Shown: positions 8,220 to 16,937 of the stretch, piece after piece
How positions within the stretch are numbered: the stretch's first letter is position 1
Layout of the letters: each line of letters opens with the position of its first letter
DNA from: Pedobacter fastidiosus
GTDB taxonomy: Bacteria; Bacteroidota; Bacteroidia; Sphingobacteriales; Sphingobacteriaceae
Reading direction: 5' to 3'
Assembly (NCBI RefSeq): GCF_014306625.1
Contig: NZ_JACRYL010000003.1
Coordinates: 203,119-267,118, forward strand
Length of the DNA stretch: 64,000 bases
Notes under the pieces: generated by a model
Seen by the model: only the letters and a program-made list of their open reading frames with translations
Told to the model about the DNA's origin: nothing
Databases searched by the model: none
Translations under genes and position numbers: made by a program

Positions 8220-10136
8220 ATGACAAACCCATTTAAATTATTGGGGATAAGTGATGACGTCGTTAATGCCGTAAAGGACCTTGGATTTGAAACTCCAACT
8301 CCTATTCAGGAACAAAGTATTCCTGTACTGTTAGAAGGCACTAATGATTTTGTTGGTTTGGCCCAAACAGGAACAGGAAAAACAGCCGCATTTGGTTTGC
8401 CGCTGTTAGAACTAATTGATTTTAAAAGTAATAAGCCACAGGCACTAATTTTGTGTCCAACTCGTGAGCTTTGCCTACAAATCACTAACGACCTTAAAAA
8501 CTTTTCTAAAAACGTTGCTAATGCTCATGTTGTTGCCGTTTACGGTGGCGCTAACATTATGCAACAACTACGCGAAATACGCCAAGGCGTACAAATTGTA
8601 GTGGCCACGCCCGGCCGTATGTTGGATATCATTGGCCGTAAGGCAATTGATTTTTCTGCAGTTAAATTTGTTGTGCTTGATGAAGCTGACGAAATGTTAA
8701 ACATGGGTTTCCAGGATGACATTAACGACATTTTATCAACTACTCCTGATGACAAAAAAACCTGGTTGTTCTCGGCTACAATGCCAGCAGAAGTTCGCCG
8801 TATAGCTAAGAACTATATGGATAACCCTGTAGAATTAACAATGGGCACAAAAAACACGGGTAACGTAAACATCGAACACGAATATTATATCGTTCGTGCT
8901 CGTGATAAATACGCGGCCTTAAAACGTATTGTTGATTTCAACCCTGAAATTTTTGCAGTAGTATTTTGTAAAACCAAATTGGATACACAAGATGTTGCAG
9001 AGCATTTAATTAAAGATGGTTACAATGCTGATGCTTTACACGGCGATTTATCGCAACAACAACGTGATAAAGTAATGCAACGTTTCCGTGAGCGTAACAT
9101 GCAATTGTTAATCGCTACTGATGTTGCTGCTCGTGGTATCGATGTAAGTGGTGTTACACACGTAATTAACTACTCTTTACCTGATGAGATTGAAAGTTAT
9201 ACTCACCGTTCTGGCCGTACCGGTCGTGCTGGTAAAACTGGTATTTCAATCTGTATCATCAACTCTAAAGAAGTTGGAAAAATCCGTCAGTTGGAACGCA
9301 TTATTGGTAAACAATTTACTAAAGCTGAGTTACCTACAGGATTTGATGTTTGTGAAAAACAATTATTCTCTTTAGTACATAAAGTACATAATGTAGAAGT
9401 TAATGTTGAGCAAATAGATCAATACATTCCTCGGATAATGGATGAGTTTAAGGATTTATCCAAAGAAGATGTTATTAAACGTTTTGCATCATTAGAATTC
9501 AACCGTTTCTTAGATTACTATTCTAAAGCTCCTGATTTAAACGCTGCAGTTGGCGATGATCGTGGTGAAAGAGGCGAGCGTGGCGAAAGAGGTGGACGTG
9601 GACGTGGTAGCGAAGGTTACACTCGTTTGTTCATCAATTTAGGTTCTGTAGATGAATTTACACGTGGCGATATGTTATCATTTATCTGTAACAACGGAAA
9701 AATTGCTGGCAAAAGCGTTGGAAAAATCGATTTGAAAGGTGTTTTCTCTTTCTTTGAAGTAGAAGATGATGTTGCTGATAAAGTTTTCGAAGGATTTAAA
9801 TCTGTAGAATTCAACGGTCGTAGTGTTCGTATCGAAAAAAGCGGAGATAGCCCACGTGAAGGCGGTGGCGAAAGACGCGGTGGTGGTGAAAGAAGATCTG
9901 GTGGCGGTGGTTTCGGCGGCGAGAGAAGAAGTGGCGGAGGCGGCGGTGGTTACCGCGGCGGAGGCGAAAGAAGATCTGGCGGTGGCGAAAGACGTGAAGG
10001 TGGAAACGGCGGTGGCGGTTTCAGAGATTTCTCTGGACGTAGCCGTGATGACAAAGGTGGCAACACTGGCGGAAGTGGACGCAGAGAAGGTGGAAGTCGT
10101 GAAGGCGGAAGTGGCGAACGCAGAAAAAAATGGTAA
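8220..10136 (+). CDS. DEAD-box ATP-dependent RNA helicase with DbpA domain and Gly/Arg-rich tail
   Basis: This RNA helicase probably remodels rRNA or mRNA structure during ribosome assembly or in the cold. Motifs in order are: Q motif TPTPIQEQ, Walker A AQTGTGKT at 48-55, PTRELCLQ, TPGRMLD, DEAD at 154-157, SAT, ARGIDV and HRSGRTGRAG. Residues about 466-541 fit the DbpA RNA-binding domain, seen in YTRLFINLGSVDEFTRGDML. The last ~95 residues are a low-complexity tail rich in Gly, Arg and Glu (repeated GGGERR), typical of CsdA/DeaD-like proteins that bind RNA non-specifically. At 638 residues it is complete. A strong terminator follows, so the gene is probably a single transcription unit. Confidence 0.93.
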   Translation: MTNPFKLLGISDDVVNAVKDLGFETPTPIQEQSIPVLLEGTNDFVGLAQTGTGKTAAFGLPLLELIDFKSNKPQALILCPTRELCLQITNDLKNFSKNVANAHVVAVYGGANIMQQLREIRQGVQIVVATPGRMLDIIGRKAIDFSAVKFVVLDEADEMLNMGFQDDINDILSTTPDDKKTWLFSATMPAEVRRIAKNYMDNPVELTMGTKNTGNVNIEHEYYIVRARDKYAALKRIVDFNPEIFAVVFCKTKLDTQDVAEHLIKDGYNADALHGDLSQQQRDKVMQRFRERNMQLLIATDVAARGIDVSGVTHVINYSLPDEIESYTHRSGRTGRAGKTGISICIINSKEVGKIRQLERIIGKQFTKAELPTGFDVCEKQLFSLVHKVHNVEVNVEQIDQYIPRIMDEFKDLSKEDVIKRFASLEFNRFLDYYSKAPDLNAAVGDDRGERGERGERGGRGRGSEGYTRLFINLGSVDEFTRGDMLSFICNNGKIAGKSVGKIDLKGVFSFFEVEDDVADKVFEGFKSVEFNGRSVRIEKSGDSPREGGGERRGGGERRSGGGGFGGERRSGGGGGGYRGGGERRSGGGERREGGNGGGGFRDFSGRSRDDKGGNTGGSGRREGGSREGGSGERRKKW

Positions 10137-10158
10137 ATCACTAAACCAAATATTTTAT

Positions 10159-10194
10159 AGCCGTTCTGATGATCAATCAGGACGGCTTTTTTGT
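10159..10194 (+). terminator. Rho-independent terminator after the helicase gene
   Basis: AGCCGTTCTGA (10159-10169) pairs with TCAGGACGGCT (10177-10187), with one G-U pair. A run of seven T follows. It lies 22 bp after the helicase stop codon. Confidence 0.9.
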
Positions 10195-10244
10195 TTAATA
10201 TCGTTCGTAATATATTTAGTACTATATTTAAAAAACTATATATA

Positions 10245-10976
10245 ATGCTCCGAATAAAAACAACCAAAGTGATATTGATGGTGATGATATTCACTTCAAA
10301 CACAATAGCATTTGCTCAAGGACAAATTAAACTTTATCCAACAAAAATAGCCGATAATGTTATTCCAAAAATTGATGCTAACTATTTCTTACTTGGCACC
10401 TTAAGCGATTATATAAGTCAATTTTACGCCGTTAAAAGAGAAAAACAGATTGACAAATATTATCCTAATGAAAAACCTGCCATAGAGTTCTTATCCAAAT
10501 TTATAAAAGAAAAATTAAACGTTACTGTAGATACTTCTTTTAATGAAATGTATTCGCCCGAACTTTCTAAAACTTTGAACAATTATTACGGAATAAACGA
10601 CGAGCTGCCAGACAGTATATTCAAAACCGATGAGCAGATTTATTCTTTTCTTTTAGGTAATTATTATCGTTATGGAATAAAGTTATCAGATTCGATCTAT
10701 AGCATCCGTTTAGTAAATTCCGCTAAACCTAAACTAATTTCTAAATTACTCGTTAAAATAAATTGTGATAAAATTATATATAGACACTATGATAACCTCC
10801 CAGCATCAAGCATATTTTACTTTGAAGCTCCGCCGAAATTGAAAAAATATATCGATTTAATAGAAACTGAAAAAATAAAGCTCGATCAGTCTACAAAACC
10901 ATACCCACTAAACGACGGAGAGGCCAAAAAGCGTTTATTAGATAAATTTAATGCTGTTTTTAATGGTTTTATATAG
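10245..10976 (+). CDS. Secreted protein of unknown function
   Basis: The 243-residue product starts with a signal peptide (MLRIKTTKVILMVMIF ... AFAQ) that should be cut after AFAQ at about residue 25. The mature part is polar, rich in Lys, Tyr, Asn and Asp, and has no cysteine, no further membrane segment and no motif I recognise. I chose the ATG at 10245. An earlier ATG at 10191 lies inside the helicase terminator and would put charged residues ahead of the signal peptide. The gene is convergent with the TonB receptor gene, and both share the hairpin at 11021-11060. AT content is like that of the neighbours. It may be lineage-specific. Confidence 0.7.
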   Translation: MLRIKTTKVILMVMIFTSNTIAFAQGQIKLYPTKIADNVIPKIDANYFLLGTLSDYISQFYAVKREKQIDKYYPNEKPAIEFLSKFIKEKLNVTVDTSFNEMYSPELSKTLNNYYGINDELPDSIFKTDEQIYSFLLGNYYRYGIKLSDSIYSIRLVNSAKPKLISKLLVKINCDKIIYRHYDNLPASSIFYFEAPPKLKKYIDLIETEKIKLDQSTKPYPLNDGEAKKRLLDKFNAVFNGFI

Positions 10977-11020
10977 GATATAAAAACCCTTAAGAAAATC
11001 AAAAGCCAAAATCTATTTGC

Positions 11021-11060
11021 AAAAAAAATCCGAAAGCTATTAAGCCTTCGGATTTTTTTA
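11021..11060. terminator. Bidirectional terminator between convergent genes
   Basis: AATCCGAA (11027-11034) pairs with TTCGGATT (11047-11054) around a 12-nt loop. Eight A precede the stem and a T-run follows it, so it can end transcription from both the secreted-protein gene and the TonB receptor gene. Confidence 0.85.
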
Positions 11061-11073
11061 TTTCCATTTTACT

Positions 11074-13848
11074 TTAGAAATTAAAATTCACACGGGTAAA
11101 TACATAACGACCCAAGAAACCGAATTGTGGTGCTTGGTTCGGATATAAAATACCTGATGTTCCTTGGCTACCTAATAAAAGTTCTGCTGGATACACATCA
11201 AAAATGTTGTTAGCACCTACTGTAAGTTTTAAGCTTTTGGTTAAGTTATAACCTAAGCCCAAATCTGTGATTACGCGACCCGGTAATTCTTGTTGGTTTA
11301 CAACTGTATTTGTTGGTTGCGAAACTTTACCAAAATAAACATTACGCAAAAACACATTAAATTTATCAATACTGTAATCGAAAGTTAAATTCGCTTTAAG
11401 GCGAGGCACAACCTTAGTTAATAAAATTATACTAGCATCATCTAAATAAATACTTTCCTTTCCAGCTAAAAGCGGCGATGTATTAATCCCACCAACTAAT
11501 GAAGTTTTAGAAATTGTTCCGGCAAGATCTGTCCTTAAAGTACCCTTACCCAAACTTGTAGAATATGAAACAACTGCATCTACGCCTTTAGTTTCTGTAT
11601 TTACTGCATTTGCAAAGAAACGTGCTGTACTTGCATTTGCCTGACGTAAGATATTGTAGATTTCTTTATCCTGTGCAGATGCACTTGCAGCGTTACTACC
11701 AGTAAAACCACCTGTATAAATTACACGGTTATCAATACGGATTAAATATCCATCTACCGTAATTTTAATCTTACCCAAGTTTGAAGTGAAACCAGCGCTA
11801 TAACTGTTAGATGTTTCCTCTTTTAATTTTGGAATACCTAAAAGTTGAGCTACACGACTATCATTGGCAAAAGTTCCAGATTCAGTGAAAATACCATCTG
11901 TAAACACAGTAGATGTTGCATTAAAATAACGTTGTTGTAAAGATGGTGCTCTAAAGCCCGTACTAACGGCACCACGGAGCAAAAATTTATCAGAAAATTT
12001 ATATCGGCCAGCAATTTTAAAGTTAAGTGTTGATCCAAAATCTGAATAGTTTTCGAAACGAATTGCTCCATCAACTAAAAATTTTTCAGTGAAGTTAACT
12101 TCAATATCTCCATAACCAGCTACAGAAGAACGGCTTACATTCGTTGCATTATCTGCACTAAAACCAGGAAAACCTTGTGCTCCACCAGTGTAGGCAGCGC
12201 CATTAGCTGCAAAACGAGTGGAAATATTTCCTTTAAAATTTGGAATTAAAATAGGATTTGCAGTAGTTCCTACATTAATTGCATTTCCATAATTGGCATA
12301 CGATGCTTCTTCTCCCGCTATAATTTTATAATTTTCATAACGGTGTTCTGCCCCAAAAGCAACGTTTATACCACTCAAAGTATTTTTAAAGAAGCGAGTA
12401 AAATCCAGATTGGTCGTATTTTGAACAAAATCATAACCACCGGCATCAAATGATGTTGGTGATGCCGTTAACATTGAAGCATTAAGCGTATTTGCAGTTG
12501 TGAAATTGATCTGGTTACGACCGTAAGTATTACTGAAATCTGTTTTCCATTCTCCTAATTTTCCACGAATACCAATGGCTAAAGATTGATCGCTGTTATC
12601 AGTCACAATCTGAGGCAAAAATCCATTCGGGTAAATAGTAGCATTGGTTTGAGTTAATTGTCTTGGTGTTCTATAAAATGCAGTCGAAGTTCCATTTCTA
12701 GAATTTAAACCCCCAAATGCGTATATCTCCGCATGATCAGCTACCGGAACAACTGCATTAAAGAATAATGCGCCACCACGGTTTTTACTTTGTCCGATAT
12801 TTGGAACAAAATCAGCACGAGTTAAGCCTCTTCTTACCAATTCAGCATCTGTTATATTAACGCCTGTTGGTGTTGGATATAATGTTGGATTATTGTAATC
12901 TGTAAAAATCACACCGCTATATGGTGTAGTACGAGATGCAAAGTCGCGATAATCAAATGAGCCTGTTAAATTTAAAAACCCACCTTTATCATTTAATTTA
13001 ACGCCATAATTAACATTGGCCTGAGCAGTTTGCCCATCTAAACCATCAGAATGCTTACCGGCAAAACCACCTCCAGTAATACTTGCCGTAAGTTTGTTCA
13101 CATCTTCATTTAAAATAATATTGATAACACCAGCAATTGCATCCGATCCATATTGGGCTGCAGCGCCATCACGTAAAACTTCTATTCTTTTAATGGCTGC
13201 GGTTGGAATTGCATTTAAATCCGTACCTACAGAGCCTTTCCCTAAGCTTCCATTAATGTTAATTAACGAGGAAGTATGGCGGCGTTTACCATTAATTAAA
13301 ACTAAAACCTGATCAGGGCCCAATCCTCTTAAGGATGCTGGATCGATGTGATCTGTCCCATCTGTTAAATTGGCAACATTAGATGTAAATGAAGGAGCTA
13401 CATAATTTAAAATCTGGCTCAAAGAAACTTGAGGTGCATTCTGCGCAATCTTTCTAACATCGACTAAATCTACTGGAACCGCTGTTTCTAATTGAGATCG
13501 AGGTGCGCTTCTTGAGCCAATTACCACAATTCCGTCCAAATCGTTTTTATTTTCTAAGAGGGTAAAGTTTAACTCCTTAGTTTCACCTTCACCAACTTTA
13601 ACTTGTTTCTGTTGCGTTTGGTAACCTAAATAGCTTGCCGTAACCGAATAAGTTCCAGCGGATGAAAGTTTGATTTGATAGGCACCTTGCGCATTAGTAG
13701 CAGATTTTAAACCCTGACCGCTAACGGTAATGGTTGCGCCAATAATGGTTTGGAGCGAATCGCTAACAACACCTTTAATAGTTTGTGCTTGTAAACTGAA
13801 AGAAAATAAAATGAGGGATGTAAGAATAGGGTAAAGTTTTTTACGCAT
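11074..13848 (-). CDS. TonB-dependent outer-membrane receptor with carboxypeptidase-like N-domain
   Basis: This is a 924-residue outer-membrane active transporter driven by TonB-ExbBD. Residues 1-22 are a signal peptide ending in LQAQ. A CarboxypepD_reg-like beta-sandwich (about 23-105) has the usual TIKGVVSDS and GATITVSGQ start. The plug domain (about 120-255) contains LRGLGPDQVLVLINGKRRH and RIEVLRDGAAAQYGSDAIAG. The beta-barrel follows and ends in FTRVNFNF with a terminal aromatic residue, as needed for barrel insertion. It is not a SusC-type protein and has no SusD partner nearby. The plug resembles receptors for siderophores and other small ligands. The ligand cannot be named from sequence. 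A 183-bp AT-rich gap separates it from the divergent bshC. Confidence 0.88.
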   Translation of the reverse strand: MRKKLYPILTSLILFSFSLQAQTIKGVVSDSLQTIIGATITVSGQGLKSATNAQGAYQIKLSSAGTYSVTASYLGYQTQQKQVKVGEGETKELNFTLLENKNDLDGIVVIGSRSAPRSQLETAVPVDLVDVRKIAQNAPQVSLSQILNYVAPSFTSNVANLTDGTDHIDPASLRGLGPDQVLVLINGKRRHTSSLININGSLGKGSVGTDLNAIPTAAIKRIEVLRDGAAAQYGSDAIAGVINIILNEDVNKLTASITGGGFAGKHSDGLDGQTAQANVNYGVKLNDKGGFLNLTGSFDYRDFASRTTPYSGVIFTDYNNPTLYPTPTGVNITDAELVRRGLTRADFVPNIGQSKNRGGALFFNAVVPVADHAEIYAFGGLNSRNGTSTAFYRTPRQLTQTNATIYPNGFLPQIVTDNSDQSLAIGIRGKLGEWKTDFSNTYGRNQINFTTANTLNASMLTASPTSFDAGGYDFVQNTTNLDFTRFFKNTLSGINVAFGAEHRYENYKIIAGEEASYANYGNAINVGTTANPILIPNFKGNISTRFAANGAAYTGGAQGFPGFSADNATNVSRSSVAGYGDIEVNFTEKFLVDGAIRFENYSDFGSTLNFKIAGRYKFSDKFLLRGAVSTGFRAPSLQQRYFNATSTVFTDGIFTESGTFANDSRVAQLLGIPKLKEETSNSYSAGFTSNLGKIKITVDGYLIRIDNRVIYTGGFTGSNAASASAQDKEIYNILRQANASTARFFANAVNTETKGVDAVVSYSTSLGKGTLRTDLAGTISKTSLVGGINTSPLLAGKESIYLDDASIILLTKVVPRLKANLTFDYSIDKFNVFLRNVYFGKVSQPTNTVVNQQELPGRVITDLGLGYNLTKSLKLTVGANNIFDVYPAELLLGSQGTSGILYPNQAPQFGFLGRYVFTRVNFNF

Positions 13849-14031
13849 ACGTTGTTATTTGTTTAAGTGAATTTATTATCCAAATATAGAAAATAAAACA
13901 AATAGACGACTATTTAAGTAGTATTTAACTTTTTAGTGACAATACGTTTTAGTGCTAAATTATTATTTACTAAATGTAAAATATAGACATCAAAAAATAT
14001 TTGTTCCTAAATTGCCTTACTTTAGCGAATT

Positions 14032-15618
14032 ATGCAGGCAAAATATATTTCATATCAAGAAACCGGTTCTTTTTCTAAATTGGTTTTAGATTATATAAAT
14101 AACCAAGAAGACCTTTCGGCCTTTTATAGTTTTCGTCCTGATATGGATGGCTTGGCAAAAGCAATAGAAAACAGACATTTTATTGGCAATAGAAAAACTT
14201 TGTCTGACGTATTACTTCAGCAATACGAGCATCTTAAGCCTAATAAATCGGTTATTAAAAATATTGAGTTATTAACGCTCGATAATACATTTACAGTTAC
14301 AACTGGCCATCAGCTAAATCTCTTTACCGGGCCATTATATTTTATTTATAAAATTGTTACCACAATAAATCTTGCCATAGAATTAAAGATGGCGCATCCA
14401 GATAAAAACTTTATTCCTGTTTATTGGATGGCTACTGAGGATCATGATTTTGACGAAATAAATCATGTAAGCGTTGATGAAAAAAACATCAGCTGGATTC
14501 AGCAAACCAATGGCGCAACCGGAAGATTAAGTACCAAAACCGTGGCCGCAGCCGTTCTTGCTTATAAAGGTTATTTAGGTATTTCTAAAAATGGTAAAAG
14601 AATCGCCAAATTGGTTGAACAGGCTTATTTAGAGCATGATAATTTAGCTGATGCAACCAGATTTTTGGTAAACAATCTTTTTGAAAGATATGGCTTGGTG
14701 ATTGTTAACGCCGATGATGCCAGATTGAAAAAGCAGTTCGCAAATATCATTACTAAAGATATAATTGAAGAAAACAGCTCGAGAATTATTGAGGAGACTT
14801 CTAAAAAACTAGAAGAAAACGGCTATAAATCTCAAGTAAACGGACGCGATATTAATTTCTTTTATTTAAAAGATAATCTTCGTGAACGGATTATTTTGAA
14901 GGATGAAAAATATACTGTAAACCACACCGAGATCAGTTTTACGGAAGCAGAGATTAAAACGGAAATAGATACCCATCCAGAACGTTTTAGTCCGAATGTA
15001 GTGATGCGCCCCATGTATCAAGAGGTAATTTTACCGAACATCGCTTACATTGGTGGTGGTGCTGAAGTTGCTTATTGGATGCAATTAAAAGCTAATTTCG
15101 ATTTTTATAAAGTAGATTTTCCTGTATTACTTTTACGCAACTCGGCTTTATTAATTGATAAAAGAAGCGCTCAAAATATTTACAGTTTAGGTTTTGAACT
15201 AGAAGATTTTTTCCTTTCTGCAGAAGAACTGAAAAATATTTGGGTGAGAAAAAATTCTACCGCACAACTGATTTTAGCCGATGAAACAAGGGCGATTAAC
15301 AGCATATTCGACCAGATAAAATTAAATGCTTACAAGATAGATAAAACGCTTTCCGTTTCTACCGATACAGCAAAGCAGAAAACCAATCACCTTTTGGCGA
15401 ATTTGGAAAAGAAGTTATTTAGGGCCGAGAAACGGAAACATGAAGTGGCTTTGCTTCAAATTGATAATGTTAAAAAGAGGCTTTTCCCTAACGGAACCTT
15501 ACAAGAAAGAATTTTAAATATTGCACCCATGTATGTAAATTATGGGGAAGATTTTCTTTCTTCGTGCATAGAAAACTTTGAACCTTTAGGTGGCGATTTC
15601 ACTTTGTTATTGCCTTAA
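14032..15618 (+). CDS. bshC: Bacillithiol biosynthesis cysteine-adding enzyme BshC
   Basis: BshC is thought to add cysteine to glucosaminyl-malate in the last step of bacillithiol synthesis, the low-molecular-weight thiol of Firmicutes and many Bacteroidota. The 528 residues match the family in length. Diagnostic parts are VTTGHQLNLFTGPLYFIYK at about 93-111, PVYWMATEDHDFDEINH at about 130-146 and VVMRPMYQEVILPNIAYIGG in the middle. A coiled-coil (about 445-490) follows, and a C-terminal segment around PNGTLQERILN. bshA and bshB are not in the window. The gene is divergent from the TonB receptor and is followed by a palindromic repeat and an Ldh-type dehydrogenase on the same strand. Confidence 0.92.
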   Translation: MQAKYISYQETGSFSKLVLDYINNQEDLSAFYSFRPDMDGLAKAIENRHFIGNRKTLSDVLLQQYEHLKPNKSVIKNIELLTLDNTFTVTTGHQLNLFTGPLYFIYKIVTTINLAIELKMAHPDKNFIPVYWMATEDHDFDEINHVSVDEKNISWIQQTNGATGRLSTKTVAAAVLAYKGYLGISKNGKRIAKLVEQAYLEHDNLADATRFLVNNLFERYGLVIVNADDARLKKQFANIITKDIIEENSSRIIEETSKKLEENGYKSQVNGRDINFFYLKDNLRERIILKDEKYTVNHTEISFTEAEIKTEIDTHPERFSPNVVMRPMYQEVILPNIAYIGGGAEVAYWMQLKANFDFYKVDFPVLLLRNSALLIDKRSAQNIYSLGFELEDFFLSAEELKNIWVRKNSTAQLILADETRAINSIFDQIKLNAYKIDKTLSVSTDTAKQKTNHLLANLEKKLFRAEKRKHEVALLQIDNVKKRLFPNGTLQERILNIAPMYVNYGEDFLSSCIENFEPLGGDFTLLLP

Positions 15619-15626
15619 CTTAATCG

Positions 15627-15683
15627 TCCTTGCGAGGTACGAAGCAATCGCTTCAAATAACATTGCTTTGTACCTCGCAAGGA
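15627..15683. repeat. Palindromic intergenic repeat, type A
   Basis: Two 22-bp arms (15627-15648 and 15662-15683) pair with one mismatch. The left one begins TCCTTGCGAGGTACGAAGC. The same element type occurs at 51215-51293 and 56426-56506. It lies between bshC and the dehydrogenase and could stabilise or end the bshC mRNA. Confidence 0.85.
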
Positions 15684-15698
15684 TGGAAAATAAAAAAA

Positions 15699-16784
15699 AT
15701 GAACTTCATAACTTTTACCGAAAACACACTTCGAACTTTTACCTATAACGTCTTCAAAAAAATGGGCTGTTCTGATGAAGACGCTGCCCTAGCAACTGAT
15801 GTTCTAATCCGTTCTGATTTACGTGGAATTGATTCGCATGGCGTTGCACGTTTAAGTGGTTATGTTCGCCTTTGGGAAAAGAAACGGATTAATGCCAATC
15901 CAAATATCAAAATTGTACATGAAACGCCGACTACAGCAACAGTTGACGGTGATGCAGGTTTGGGGCTGGTTGTTGCGCCTTTTGCGATGAAAATAGCCAT
16001 AGAAAAAGCAGAAAAATATGGAAGTGGCTGGGTATCTGTTAAAAATTCAAATCATTTTGGTATTGCAGGTTATCATGCATTGATGGCTGTAGAGCAAGAT
16101 ATGATTGGCATCAGCATGACTAATGCAAGTCCGCTTGTAGCACCCACTTACTCAAGCGAAAGATTATTGGGAACCAACCCTATGTGTTACGCTTTCCCAG
16201 CTGGAAAATATCCTCCGGTAATTATTGATATGGCAACTGCGGCAGCTGCAAATGGAAAATTAGAAATTGCTCAACGAGCAAATAAGAGCATTCCTGATGG
16301 ATGGGTTCAAGATAAAAATGGAGTAAGCTCAACCGATCCTAACGAATTGAAAAGTGGTGGTTCGTTATTACCTCTAGGAAGTGATAAAGATCATGGAAGC
16401 CATAAAGGTTACGGATTAGGTGCAACTGTAGATATTTTATCGGCTGTGCTTTCTGGTGCAAATTACGGACCTTGGGTGCCTCCTTTTGTTGCTTTCTTAG
16501 AACCATCAGCAAATCCTGTTGGAGAAGGTTTGGGTCATTTTTTAGGCGCCATGCGAGTTGATGGTTTCCGCCCAAAAGAAGATTTTAAAAGCCATTTAGA
16601 TAATTGGATAGAACGCTTCAAAAGTGCTGAAACTATTGATCCTAATAAGAAAGTTATTATTCCGGGAGAGCCAGAACATGAATTTGAATTGGAAAGAAAA
16701 GTTAGCGGCATTCCAATTATTGATGTTGTGGTTAAGGATTTGAATGAATTGGCAGAAAAACTTGGAATTGAAGGTTTAGTTTAA
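15699..16784 (+). CDS. Ldh family oxidoreductase (malate/L-lactate dehydrogenase-like)
   Basis: This NAD(P)-dependent 2-hydroxyacid dehydrogenase belongs to the type-2 malate/L-lactate/sulfolactate (Ldh_2) family and is cytoplasmic. Visible features are SDLRGIDSHGVARLSGY with the conserved Asp-Ser-His near residue 45, VKNSNHFGIAGYHAL, ISMTNASPLVAPTYS, LLGTNPMCYAFPAG and DHGSHKGYGLG. The length of 361 residues is usual. The ATG at 15699 is preferred over one at 15630, because the 23 extra residues would be encoded by the palindromic repeat. The substrate is not predictable within this family. It is convergent with the susCD operon, and hairpins lie between them. Confidence 0.88.
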   Translation: MNFITFTENTLRTFTYNVFKKMGCSDEDAALATDVLIRSDLRGIDSHGVARLSGYVRLWEKKRINANPNIKIVHETPTTATVDGDAGLGLVVAPFAMKIAIEKAEKYGSGWVSVKNSNHFGIAGYHALMAVEQDMIGISMTNASPLVAPTYSSERLLGTNPMCYAFPAGKYPPVIIDMATAAAANGKLEIAQRANKSIPDGWVQDKNGVSSTDPNELKSGGSLLPLGSDKDHGSHKGYGLGATVDILSAVLSGANYGPWVPPFVAFLEPSANPVGEGLGHFLGAMRVDGFRPKEDFKSHLDNWIERFKSAETIDPNKKVIIPGEPEHEFELERKVSGIPIIDVVVKDLNELAEKLGIEGLV

Positions 16785-16801
16785 CGCAAAAGCATCCATG
16801 T

Positions 16802-16836
16802 AAAAAGCCGCAGATTTAACCAGAATCTACGGCTTA
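16802..16836 (-). terminator. Terminator hairpin downstream of susD
   Basis: AAGCCGCAGATT and AATCTACGGCTT form a stem with one mismatch. On the minus strand it is followed by five T. It could also end transcription from the convergent dehydrogenase gene. Confidence 0.65.
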
Positions 16837-16895
16837 ACTAACATATATGGTTATAACCCACCATACTGGGCTGAGAATTCCATTTTGGTGATTGT

Positions 16896-16929
16896 GCAGT
16901 ATTCGCTAGTTTAAACTAACAAATACTGC
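16896..16929. repeat. Nested palindrome just after the susD stop codon
   Basis: GCAGTATT (16896-16903) pairs with AATACTGC (16922-16929) around the perfect 12-bp palindrome TAGTTTAAACTA (16907-16918). No T-run follows on the minus strand, so it is more likely an mRNA 3' stabilising stem or a protein site than a terminator. Confidence 0.6.
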
Positions 16930-16937
16930 ATCGGTTT

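Noticed and set aside
9823-10303. Open frames on both strands over the helicase C-terminus
   Set aside because: They are shadows of the GC-rich Gly/Arg repeat codons of the helicase tail.
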